This document shows positions 32,365-40,377 of a stretch of DNA of 64,000 nt, one piece after another. The stretch is from Mycolicibacterium sp. S2-37. GTDB taxonomy: Bacteria > Actinomycetota > Actinomycetes > Mycobacteriales > Mycobacteriaceae. The stretch covers positions 62,001 to 126,000 of the forward strand of contig NZ_JAFEVR010000009.1 in the NCBI RefSeq assembly GCF_017352375.1, written 5' to 3'. Each line of letters begins with the position of its first letter. Positions within the stretch are counted from its first letter, which is position 1. A program made the position numbers and the translations under genes. The notes below the pieces were generated by a model, which was not told the origin of the DNA, did not search any database, and worked only from the letters and a program-made list of their open reading frames with translations.

Positions 32365-33049
32365 TCAGTCCGCCATGCCGTGCAGCACGACGCTTTCGCC
32401 GAGGGGCAAGCGGTGCATGTGCACGTCGTTCACCGGCGCCGCCGGATCTGCTATGCCGAACGAGATTCCGAACAGTAACTTGAGTTCGTCAGACAGGCCG
32501 AGGGCATCGCGAACGACGTCGGCGTACATACCGAGGATGGTCTGCGGAATGCTGTGGAATCCCCGAGCCGTCAGCGAGAGCAGGAACGTCTGCGCATACA
32601 TGCCTATGTCACCGGCGGTGCGCACTCCGTCGCCAAGCTTGGGCATGAACAGGAACGCGACATGGGGGGGCGCCGTAGAAACGCAGGTTGTCACGCACCA
32701 CCTCGCGTCTGCCTTCTGCGTCCGAGCGGCCTATGCCCCACGCGTCGTACAGCGTTGCCCCGTGGGCACGTGATCGTTCCAAGTAGGTGCCGTTGCCATA
32801 GTCAAAGGTGAAGTCGGCGGACTCCCGCCCGTCTTCGTAGGCCTGCAGCAACGCGTTGCTGATGGCGTCCCGCAGGGTGCCTGAGACGACATGCACTTCC
32901 CACGGTTGGGTGTTGCTGTTCGAGGGCGCGGTCTGTGCATCTTCGAGCACGGCGCGGATGTCCGACGCCGGCAGGGGATCGGGCAGGAACTTCCGGGCCG
33001 ACCGCCGGGATCGGATGACGTCCACGAATGGCGTTGTAGTGCTGGTCAT
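32365..33049 (-). pseudogene. nitroreductase family protein, frameshifted in a C7 tract
   Basis: The N-terminal part (from MTSTTTPFVDVIRSRRSARK) and the C-terminal part (VAFLFMPKLGDGVRTAGDIG to VVLHGMAD) of one nitroreductase lie in two frames. The switch is at the G7/C7 homopolymer 32664-32670. Removing one base gives NLRFYGAPHVAFLFMP, the expected continuation. Intact nitroreductases bind FMN and reduce nitro- or quinone compounds with NAD(P)H; the FMN-binding SRRSARKF and the NSNTQPWEV motif are present. It could be a decayed gene, a phase-variable tract or a homopolymer sequencing error. It is the last gene of the MarR-led minus-strand run. Confidence 0.8.
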
Positions 33050-33146
33050 TGAAGTCTCTTTCATCTCTCGCCATTTCGGGAGAACGCCGCTGTTCCAACA
33101 CTTGTGTAGGCCCCGGCGGATACCGGAGGGCGCGCCCGGTTGGGGG

Positions 33147-34118
33147 TCAGCGATCGAGCCATTTCATCTGCTGCTCGCTGTGGTGCTCACCGGCGGCCGG
33201 GGTTACCCGCGTCAGTTCGTCGATCTGCTCTTGCGTCAACTCGACCCCGTCGGCGGCGACGTTCTCCTCGAGGCGGGCAACGCGTTTGGTGCCGGGGATC
33301 GGGGCGATGTCGTCACCCTGGGCCAACAGCCACGCCAGGGCCACCTGCGCCGCGGTCGCTCCGACCTGTTGGGCGATCGCTACCACTTCTTCGGCCGCGC
33401 GGAGGTTGCGGTCGAAGTTGTCGCCCTCGAATCGCGGGTTGGTCTTGCGGAAGTCGCTGTCGTCGAAGTCGGCGGTGGACGTGATCTGACCGGTGAGGAA
33501 GCCACGTCCCAGGGGGGAGTAGGCCACGAAGCCGATGCCGAGTTCGCGCAGCAGCGGCAAGACGGCTGTTTCGGGGTCCCGGGTCCACAGGGAGTACTCG
33601 GACTGCAGTGCGGTGATCGGGTGCACCGCGTGGGCGCGGCGGATGTTGTCCACTCCGGCCTCCGACAGCCCGAGGTAGCGGATCTTGCCTTCGGCCACCA
33701 ACTCCGCCATCGCACCGACGGTGTCCTCTATCGCTGTCGCCGGGTCGACGCGGTGCTGGTAGTACAGATCGATCCGGTCGGTGCCGAGCCGCTGCAGTGA
33801 ACCCTCCACCGCGACGCGAATGTTCTCCGGTGAGCTGTCCAGGGGGCCCTTGCCGATGTGCGACATCATGCCGAACTTGGTGGCGAGGACCACGTCGTCT
33901 CTTCGGCCCTTGAGGGCGCGACCGACGAGTTCCTCGTTGACGTAGGGCCCGTAGACCTCAGCGGTGTCGATGAGTGTGACGCCCATGTCGATGGCCCGGT
34001 GAATGGTGCGGATGGCTTCGGCGTCGTCGGTGCCCGCTCCGGTGTAGACGGCGGACATGCCCATGGTGCCGAGGCCGATCCGCCCGACGTCGAGGTCTCC
34101 AAGTGTGATGTGCTTCAT
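33147..34118 (-). CDS. aldo/keto reductase
   Basis: A 323-residue TIM-barrel NADP-dependent oxidoreductase. The catalytic tetrad is visible: D51/Y56 region in TLIDTAEVYGPYVNEELVG, K near 82 in VLATKFGMM and H near 118 in LYYQHRVDP. The cofactor-binding end is AWLLAQGDDIAPIPGTKRVA. Likely reduces small aldehydes or ketones. The ATG at 34118 has AGGGGA upstream; the 466-residue longer frame is an extension into the neighbour. It lies 29 bases after the NmrA-like gene. Confidence 0.88.
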   Translation of the reverse strand: MKHITLGDLDVGRIGLGTMGMSAVYTGAGTDDAEAIRTIHRAIDMGVTLIDTAEVYGPYVNEELVGRALKGRRDDVVLATKFGMMSHIGKGPLDSSPENIRVAVEGSLQRLGTDRIDLYYQHRVDPATAIEDTVGAMAELVAEGKIRYLGLSEAGVDNIRRAHAVHPITALQSEYSLWTRDPETAVLPLLRELGIGFVAYSPLGRGFLTGQITSTADFDDSDFRKTNPRFEGDNFDRNLRAAEEVVAIAQQVGATAAQVALAWLLAQGDDIAPIPGTKRVARLEENVAADGVELTQEQIDELTRVTPAAGEHHSEQQMKWLDR

Positions 34119-34147
34119 CGTGAATCCCCTTCTCATCGATTCGATTC

Positions 34148-35077
34148 TCACGTTGATGCGGAGGAGTTCGCGGTCAGTCGGTCGCGGTTCTCGATTGCCC
34201 ACTGCCGCAGCGAGATCGACGGGCGGCCGGTCACGAACTCCACATCGTCGCGCACGGTTCCGATGTAGCCCATCCGTCCGTCGATGACTTGGCGGGTGAA
34301 CTCCACACCTGCGTCGGCGTACCACGACTCCACCGTCGTGCTGCCATTGGCGATCGCCGCCTTGAAGTCCTCCGGGCCGCGCACATCGCAGCGAATCTCT
34401 TGATCCAGGACTTCGGAGAGGATGGCCGCTACCTCGGGTCCCGACGCGACCTCGGTGGACAGCCAGTACTCCTTGCCCGCGTGTCGAGAAGGTCCTTGCC
34501 GCAGCACCGTTGCGGCGACAGCGGCGATGTCGCGGGCAGCAATCCATCCGACGCGGCGATCACCCCAGAAGACCGAGAAGGCGCCATCGTCGACCGGTGT
34601 CATGGAGGCCAGTCCCTCCATGAACACGTTGGGGTGCAGGTGCGTCCATTGCAGGCCGCTTCCTTCGATGTAGCGTTCGATCATCTGGTGCCAGACGAAG
34701 TGCGGATCGGTGACGTCCCAGTTGGCGAACACGCCTTGGTGCACGATGTGGCTGACACCCGCTTTGACCGCGGCGTCGACGAGCGTCTTGCTCTGGGTCA
34801 GCATGGCAACGGTGTAGCCGGTGAGCAGATAGACCCGGTCCACTCCATGCAACGCGTGGGCGAAGGTGCTCGGGTCATCGAGGTCGAGGCGCACCGCGTC
34901 ACGCCCTGCGGCCCGCAGCTCGTCGACCTGCTCGGGTTTGCGCGCGGCGTAGCGGACCCGGACGTTGCCTGGGTCCTTGTCGAACTCCTCGACGATGAGT
35001 TTGCCGACCTGGCCGGTTGTTCCTATGACGAGCACGATCGGGTTCACTGAATCATCCCTTGCAGCACGGTTTCCCAC
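34148..35077 (-). CDS. NmrA-like/atypical SDR NAD(P)-binding protein
   Basis: A 309-residue atypical short-chain dehydrogenase with the nucleotide-binding loop VIGTTGQVGKLIVEEF near 17-32, YAARKPEQVDELRAAG near 43-58 and DRVYLLTGYT near 80. No SDR YxxxK catalytic pair is obvious, as is usual for NmrA-like sensors or NAD(P)H:quinone reductases. The GTG at 35077 has AGGAGG eight bases upstream; a GTG at 35047 with AAGGG is an alternative. It belongs to the minus-strand redox run. Confidence 0.8.
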   Translation of the reverse strand: MGNRAARDDSVNPIVLVIGTTGQVGKLIVEEFDKDPGNVRVRYAARKPEQVDELRAAGRDAVRLDLDDPSTFAHALHGVDRVYLLTGYTVAMLTQSKTLVDAAVKAGVSHIVHQGVFANWDVTDPHFVWHQMIERYIEGSGLQWTHLHPNVFMEGLASMTPVDDGAFSVFWGDRRVGWIAARDIAAVAATVLRQGPSRHAGKEYWLSTEVASGPEVAAILSEVLDQEIRCDVRGPEDFKAAIANGSTTVESWYADAGVEFTRQVIDGRMGYIGTVRDDVEFVTGRPSISLRQWAIENRDRLTANSSAST

Positions 35078-35115
35078 GGTGTCATCCTCCTTTGAAAAGT
35101 GCCGACAGCCCGGGG

Positions 35116-35976
35116 CTACAGCAGCGACTCGGCCACCGATGTCAGGACGGCGAGGTGGTCGTCCACGGTCGCCAGGCCGGCGTCCATGGTGCTGATCGAC
35201 ACGTGCGTGGCGCCAGCGTCTTCCCAGGCTGAGGCCTCGCGTGCCACGGCGTCGACGTCGCCGGCGTAGACGATCCGGCCCTCCATTCCGATCGCCGCGG
35301 GGTCACGGCCGGCGTCGAGGGCGGCCTGAGCGACGACGGCGCGAGCGTCGTCGAGTTTGGGTCCCGGCTCTATGAGCGGGAACCACCCGTCGGCGGTGCG
35401 ACCGGCCCGTCGGTAGCCCGGTGCCGATGCTGCGCCGATCCAGATCGGGATCGGGCGTTGCACCGGCAGTGGTGCGATGCCGGCCCCGGTGATGCGGTGA
35501 TACTTGCCGTCGAAGCTCACGCTCTGCTCGCACCACAATCGGCGTAGCACGGCGATCTGCTCGTCCGAGCGTTCACCACGGTTCGCGAAATCCTCGCCGA
35601 GCGCTTCGAATTCGACCGCGTTCCAGCCCACGCCGACACCGAGGCGCAGCCGGCCGCCGCTGAGTAGATCGACCTCGGCTGCCTGTTTGGCCACCAGCAC
35701 GGTCTGACGTTGCGGGAGGATGATCACGCCGGTGACGAGCTCCACTGTGTGGGTGACCGCGGCGAGGTAGCCGAACATGACCAGCGGTTCGCTGAACGTG
35801 GTGTGCACGTCGTATGCCCGGTCCCAGCCGGTGTGGACTTTTGGGTCGGCACCGACGACGTGGTCGTAGGCCAGGATGTGGCTGTACCCCAGCTCCTCGA
35901 CGCGCTGTCCGTAGGCGCGTATGGCACCGGCGTCTCCACCGAGTTCGGTTTGGGGGTAGGTCACTCCGACGCGCAT
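35116..35976 (-). CDS. LLM class F420-dependent oxidoreductase
   Basis: A 286-residue luciferase-like TIM barrel of the F420-dependent family. Typical stretches are MRVGVTYPQTELGGDAGAIR at the start, YDHVVGADP near 41, ELVTGVIILPQRQTVLVAKQ near 77-96 and LRLGVGVGWNAVEFEALGED near 109-128. Substrate unknown. It is closely similar along its length to the protein at 60357-61214. Its ATG overlaps the stop of the upstream LLM gene. Confidence 0.87.
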   Translation of the reverse strand: MRVGVTYPQTELGGDAGAIRAYGQRVEELGYSHILAYDHVVGADPKVHTGWDRAYDVHTTFSEPLVMFGYLAAVTHTVELVTGVIILPQRQTVLVAKQAAEVDLLSGGRLRLGVGVGWNAVEFEALGEDFANRGERSDEQIAVLRRLWCEQSVSFDGKYHRITGAGIAPLPVQRPIPIWIGAASAPGYRRAGRTADGWFPLIEPGPKLDDARAVVAQAALDAGRDPAAIGMEGRIVYAGDVDAVAREASAWEDAGATHVSISTMDAGLATVDDHLAVLTSVAESLL

Positions 35977-36875
35977 CACAGGTTCAGTGCCGCGGCGAGT
36001 GCGCGCAGGTTGGGCAGCGGGTCGTCGGTTGGCGCGTCGACGGCGACCTGCACGACGACGTGGTCGGCGCCGGCGTCCAGATGTGCGGTGACCGAGGTGG
36101 CCGCCTCCTCGGCTGTTCCTATACCGACGAGGGCACGCGCCAGCCGATCGGACCCGCCGATGACCAGGTCGGTCTCGTCGAAACCTTGTCGCAGCCATGA
36201 ATTTCGGTAGTTGTCCAGCCGCGAGTAGAGATCCAGGTGGTTGTGGGCGCGACGCAGCTGGTCTTCTACGCTGTCGCCGATGGCGATGGCTTGTTCGGTG
36301 ACGATCCAACGATCGGCACCGAGGATGGCGCGGGTGGTTCGGGTCTGTTCGGGCAGCACGAGATAGGGGTGTGCGCCGTCGGCGCGCTCACCGGAGAGTT
36401 CGATCATTTTGGGCCCCAACGCGGCCAGCAGACGCGTCGGTCGCGCGCCGGGCTCGAGTTCGGCCGGCACCGAGTTCATGCCGTCCAGATACGCGCGCAT
36501 CATCGCCAGCGGCTTGCGGTAGGCACCGCCGAGCGATCCTTCGACGAAGGGGGCGTGGCTGACGCCCAGGCCGAGGACGAACCGTCCCGGGTACAGGGCG
36601 GTGAGCATCCGGGCGCCACTTTCTGCCATCATGGGCAACCGGACGTGGATGTTGGCGATGCCGGTCCCTACCACCAGACGCTCGGTGGCACCGAGGAAGG
36701 CTGCGGATTCGACCAGGGCGTCCTTGCCGCCGCCCTCGGGCATGAACAACGACCCGTATCCGAGCGCCTCGATCTCGCGGGCCATGTTCTGCGCGTCGCG
36801 GATCGGCCAGGGCTCGCTGTTCCAGAACACGCCGACCTTGGACGGAAAGTCAATGCCGCCAGTTTTGTTCGTCAT
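35976..36875 (-). CDS. LLM class F420-dependent oxidoreductase (second type)
   Basis: A 299-residue luciferase-like protein of a different F420 subfamily from its neighbour. It starts with GGIDFPSKVGVFWNSEPWP; GYGSLFMPEGGG, VGTGIANIHVRLPMMAESGA and PGRFVLGLGVSHAPFVEG (residues ~95-112) are the family hallmarks. The ATG at 36875 is chosen over 36914 because the family N-terminus begins there. It follows the F420/NADP reductase-like gene by 35 bases and may share the reduced F420 that such an enzyme handles. Confidence 0.85.
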   Translation of the reverse strand: MTNKTGGIDFPSKVGVFWNSEPWPIRDAQNMAREIEALGYGSLFMPEGGGKDALVESAAFLGATERLVVGTGIANIHVRLPMMAESGARMLTALYPGRFVLGLGVSHAPFVEGSLGGAYRKPLAMMRAYLDGMNSVPAELEPGARPTRLLAALGPKMIELSGERADGAHPYLVLPEQTRTTRAILGADRWIVTEQAIAIGDSVEDQLRRAHNHLDLYSRLDNYRNSWLRQGFDETDLVIGGSDRLARALVGIGTAEEAATSVTAHLDAGADHVVVQVAVDAPTDDPLPNLRALAAALNL

Positions 36876-36910
36876 CGTCTGTACCTTCGCTTCGTGGATT
36901 GGTCGCACGC

Positions 36911-37657
36911 TCACATGAAGATCGCGCGCGTCAGTCGGACGGCGTAGTCCGAGTCGGGATTGGTCGTGCCGTCGCCGACGCGTTCGGCGATGGCGGCGAT
37001 GGAGATGTCGCGGCGCTTGGGCAGTCGATCTTTCTCGGCCTTGGCGAGGGCGTCACCCATTTCTTCGCTGGTGAGGTCGGTGCAGTAGCACGGGGCGCCG
37101 GGTTGCTGTCGCCAGGACTCCGACAGCGGGCCGGCGTCGAAGCCGTCGAATCCGGTCTGATCGACCAGCAACATTGCAAGGCTGCGGGCGTCGCCGTCGT
37201 CGGCGGCGACCGGGATGGCGATGCGACCGGGCGTTCCCGCGGGTGCGCCCTTCTCGGCGAATGAGGCCGACCCGATGGCGTTCCACGCCTTGACGATCGG
37301 CCGCCCGATCTGCTCGGACAGCCACACGCTCTCGACGTCGCCGTCGTCGATGGCGTCGATCCGCTCATCACGTAGCGGGTAGTAGTTCGAGGTGTCGATG
37401 ACGACGGCGTCGGCCGGCGCCGCGGACAACGTCGATGCGAAGGCGGGCATGCGGTTCAGCGGCATCGACAAGATGACAACTTCGACATCGCGCACCGCAT
37501 CGGCCGCGTCGACCGCGCGGGCACCGGTGGACAGCGCTTCGGGGTCGATCGTCTGCGGGCCGCGGGAGTTGGCGATCTTGACGTCGTGTCCCGCCGCGCT
37601 CAATTTCCGACTCAACGTCTTGCCGATGTTTCCGGCGCCTACGATGCCGATCTTCAT
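36911..37657 (-). CDS. NADP/F420-binding oxidoreductase (FNO-like Rossmann protein)
   Basis: A 248-residue Rossmann protein with KIGIVGAGNIGKTLSRKLSA at residues 2-21 and KIANSRGPQTID near 27-38, the N-S-R-G pattern of F420H2:NADP oxidoreductase-like proteins. VVILSMPLNRMP near 60 and VIDTSNYYPLRD near 86 also fit. It may transfer hydride between NADPH and F420 or act directly on a small substrate. AGGAGCGGAA precedes the ATG, which overlaps the MarR stop (ATGA). Confidence 0.78.
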   Translation of the reverse strand: MKIGIVGAGNIGKTLSRKLSAAGHDVKIANSRGPQTIDPEALSTGARAVDAADAVRDVEVVILSMPLNRMPAFASTLSAAPADAVVIDTSNYYPLRDERIDAIDDGDVESVWLSEQIGRPIVKAWNAIGSASFAEKGAPAGTPGRIAIPVAADDGDARSLAMLLVDQTGFDGFDAGPLSESWRQQPGAPCYCTDLTSEEMGDALAKAEKDRLPKRRDISIAAIAERVGDGTTNPDSDYAVRLTRAIFM

Positions 37658-38139
37658 TTCCGCTCCTTCTCTTGGGTGCTGTCGACGGCCGGGTAGGCGA
37701 GGCCCTCGAGTGTGCGTCGAAGGTCCTGGAGGCCGGCGTCGTCGAGTTGGCACGCCGTTTTGATCTGGTCGGTGACGCCGCGGACCTCTGACTCGAGCGC
37801 GCGACTCGCAGCGGTCAGGTCGACCAGCACCCGCCGCTCGTCGGTGCGGTCCCGCACGCGCGACACCATTCCGGCGGCTTCCAGACGCTTGACCAGGGGC
37901 GTGATGGTGCCCGTGTCCATGTCCAAACGGGCACCGAGCGCACCGACGGTCAGGGGGGCACCGTCGAGCAGCGCCAGGATGACCAGGTACTGCGGGAACG
38001 TGAGTCCCAGCGGTTCGAGGAAGGGTTTGTGGAGGCGAACCATCCGGTTCGCAGCCCCGTAGAGCGCGAAGGACAGTTGCTCGCCCAGTCGGCTCCCCGT
38101 CGGCGTAGACGGAGGTGGATTTCCAGCGCACGATTCCAT
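37654..38139 (-). CDS. MarR family transcriptional regulator
   Basis: A 161-residue winged-helix regulator with the MarR core LTVGALGARLDMDTGTITPL (residues ~63-82), VKRLEAAGMVSRVRDRTDER (~83-102) and RRVLVDLT. It heads a minus-strand run of redox genes and probably represses it in response to a phenolic or oxidant ligand. A TANNNT -10 (TAGCAT) lies about 10 bases before the ATG and no ribosome binding site is seen, so the transcript may be leaderless. Confidence 0.88.
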   Translation of the reverse strand: MESCAGNPPPSTPTGSRLGEQLSFALYGAANRMVRLHKPFLEPLGLTFPQYLVILALLDGAPLTVGALGARLDMDTGTITPLVKRLEAAGMVSRVRDRTDERRVLVDLTAASRALESEVRGVTDQIKTACQLDDAGLQDLRRTLEGLAYPAVDSTQEKERK

Positions 38140-38158
38140 AGTGCACTAGATGCTAGCA
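38139..38158 (-). promoter_or_regulatory. MarR operator candidate
   Basis: Two adjacent palindromes, TAGTGCACTA (38139-38148) and TGCTAGCA (38151-38158), overlap the MarR start codon and its putative -10. Position fits autorepression; the motif is short. Confidence 0.45.
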
Positions 38159-38350
38159 CGTTATTTGTTTTGGCGTTGCGGGCGGTCTCTCCAGCGTCGG
38201 GCGCCCAAGCGGCTCTCCGAACAGCACACGGGACGTATGCCGGCGAGGGCATACCGATCCCACCTCCGCTTCGTGCTTCAGATGCCGCGAGGGCCGCGAA
38301 GCCATGAGAGTGATCGCCTAGGCACGAAGATCTACGGCGAACAAACTGAA

Positions 38351-38841
38351 CGTGAGCGGCGCTATTTGAGCCATGCCGAGCTGTTGTTGCTGGCACTACG
38401 ACGCCGGTATGTGGGGGATCGACTTCTGACCGTGAGGTCGTCGGCGACGGCGGTCACCGGTCGCGGCATCGTCGAGTCGACCACCAAGACGACGCGGGAT
38501 CGTCATGTGCCAGTGTTGGAACCGGTGTGGCAGCGCCTCCAAGCGGAACTACCCGCCGATCCGAATGAGCTGGTGTTCCCGAGCCGTTAAGGTGGGTTCT
38601 CGCCGTTCGGGAGTATCGCTGGGCGTTCGACAACGGGTGTGCCGAAGTTGGGATCGAAGGTTTGGTGCCCCACGGCCTGCGACACACCACGGCGTCCCTG
38701 GCGATCAGCGCAGGCGCTAACGTCAAGGTCGTGCAGAGACTCCTGGGGCACGCAACCGCCTCGATGACGCTCGACCGTTACGGCCACCTGCTCAACGACG
38801 ATTTGAGCGGCGCCTCAAGAATGAGGATGAATTGGCCCTGA
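38351..38841 (+). pseudogene. tyrosine recombinase (phage-type integrase) remnant
   Basis: A truncated, frameshifted integrase. The first part in one frame (RERRYLSHAELLLLALRRR through RSSATAVTGRGIVE to ELVFPSR, ending 38590) gives way near 38585 to another frame. That frame carries VREYRWAFDNG, the catalytic HGLRHTTASLAISAGAN block with R and H, the LLGHATASMTLDRYGHLL block with H and the nucleophilic Y, and a stop at 38841. The N-terminal arm and core-binding domains are missing and part of the first segment is deleted. It ends 20 bases before a tRNA-Leu gene, the usual site for such integrases. Confidence 0.82.
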
Positions 38842-38860
38842 ATACCCGCTGAGCTGCAAT

Positions 38861-38934
38861 GCCCCCATAGCCCAATTGGCAGAGGCAGCGGACTTAAAAT
38901 CCGCCAAGTGTCGGTTCGAGTCCGACTGGGGGCA
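38861..38934 (+). tRNA. tRNA-Leu (anticodon UAA)
   Basis: A 74-base cloverleaf: acceptor GCCCCCA/TGGGGGC with discriminator A, anticodon stem GCGGA/TCCGC around loop CTTAAAA (anticodon TAA), and T arm GTCGG-TTCGAGT-CCGAC. CCA is not encoded. The variable loop has only five bases (CAAGT), whereas leucine tRNAs usually have a long variable arm. It is the likely attachment target of the adjacent integrase remnant. Confidence 0.88.
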
Positions 38935-39125
38935 CCGACGTCGATCCACATGCAAGGGGCTGCTAAGGCGACGGCCACCCGCGTGGTGTGAGCGACCGGC
39001 CGCGCCGGGCAGGGGACGCGCCCGGCCATGAGAAATCCGAGACTCGACACATCCGGCAGCCGGTGTGTGAATCTGGGTCAAGGTGGCAATCCGGTCGCAA
39101 CAACTCTGGCAAGGAGTGGACAACG

Positions 39126-40376
39126 ATGTCCAAGAATCTGCCGCAGGCTGAACGGACGTCCGGCACATCCCGCTCGGGCGGCCGCTGGCCCGTCTTCCTC
39201 TGCTGGGTCGCCGTCGCCCTGGACGGCTACGACCTTGTGGTACTCGGGGTCGTCATCCCGACCCTGCTCGAGTCCGACGCCCTCGGCTTCACCGGGCCCA
39301 CGGTCACCACAGCCTCGACGTTGGGCCTGGTCGGCATGGGTATCGGCGCCGTCATGATCGGGCCGCTGACCGACCGGTTCGGCCGGCGCACGACGCTGAT
39401 CGTCAGCGTCGCCGTCTTCTCGCTTCTCACGATCGCGACCGGCCTTGCGCAGAACGTCGGCCAGTTCACGGTCTTCCGTTTCCTGGCCGGCATCGGCCTC
39501 GGCGGTTGTCTGCCAACGGCTCTGGCGTTCATGAGCGAACACGCGCCGACCGGCCGGGGCAGCTCCGCGATGACCCGCATGATGACCGGCTACCACGTGG
39601 GCGCTGTCCTCTCCGCGGTGCTTGCGCTATGGCTGGTCGAGGATTACGGCTGGCGATCGATGTTCGTGGTCGGTGGCGCACTGGGTGTACTGACGCTCCC
39701 TCTGATGTGGGCGAAGCTGCCCGAGTCCGCGGCATTCCTGCGGGCGGTCGAGCGCCGCGACGGGTCCGGGGCGGGCATCCTCGCCCGCAGCGCGGAGGTC
39801 GTCAAGGGCCGCTACCTCCGGATCAGCATCGGCCTGTGCGTGGCCTCGTTCATGGGTCTGCTGCTCGTGTACGGACTGAACACCTGGCTGCCGACGATCA
39901 TGCGCGACGCCGGCTACTCGATCCAGCAGGGCACCACCCTCATCCTGGTCCTCAACGTCGGTGCGGTGCTCGGACTGCTTGTCGCGGGCTACATTTCGGA
40001 TGCCCGCGGCAACAAGCCCACCGTCCTCACCTGGTTCTGCCTCGCGGCGGTCTTCCTTGCGCTCTTGTCGATCAAGATGGAAACCCGCCTACTCGTGTAC
40101 GCGGCGGTCCTGCTGGCGGGCATCTTCGTATTCAGCGCCCAGGTCCTCGTCTACGCGTTCGTCAGCCACCTCTATCCGCCCGAGATCCGCGGCACCGCAC
40201 TCGGCGTGGCGGCCGGGGTCGGACGGGTGGGAGCGATCGTCGGCCCCTCGCTCGGTGGCGCACTGGTGACGGCCGGGCTCGCCTATCCGTGGGGCTTCTA
40301 CGCCTTCACGCTGGCGGCTGTGCTTGCCGTGCTCACGCTGGCCGCGGTGCCGGCGCACGCACGAGGCGTCGACTGA
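39126..40376 (+). CDS. AAHS-family MFS transporter for aromatic acids (PcaK-like)
   Basis: A 416-residue twelve-helix MFS protein. The first helix carries VALDGYDLVVLGVVIPTLLE with the charged D-GYD motif of the aromatic acid:proton symporter family. The cytoplasmic loop motif GPLTDRFGRRTTLI follows near 75-88. It probably imports 4-hydroxybenzoate or a related acid, since pobA follows with one base between stop and start. The ATG at 39126 is preceded by AAGGAG. Confidence 0.85.
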   Translation: MSKNLPQAERTSGTSRSGGRWPVFLCWVAVALDGYDLVVLGVVIPTLLESDALGFTGPTVTTASTLGLVGMGIGAVMIGPLTDRFGRRTTLIVSVAVFSLLTIATGLAQNVGQFTVFRFLAGIGLGGCLPTALAFMSEHAPTGRGSSAMTRMMTGYHVGAVLSAVLALWLVEDYGWRSMFVVGGALGVLTLPLMWAKLPESAAFLRAVERRDGSGAGILARSAEVVKGRYLRISIGLCVASFMGLLLVYGLNTWLPTIMRDAGYSIQQGTTLILVLNVGAVLGLLVAGYISDARGNKPTVLTWFCLAAVFLALLSIKMETRLLVYAAVLLAGIFVFSAQVLVYAFVSHLYPPEIRGTALGVAAGVGRVGAIVGPSLGGALVTAGLAYPWGFYAFTLAAVLAVLTLAAVPAHARGVD

Positions 40377-40377
40377 C

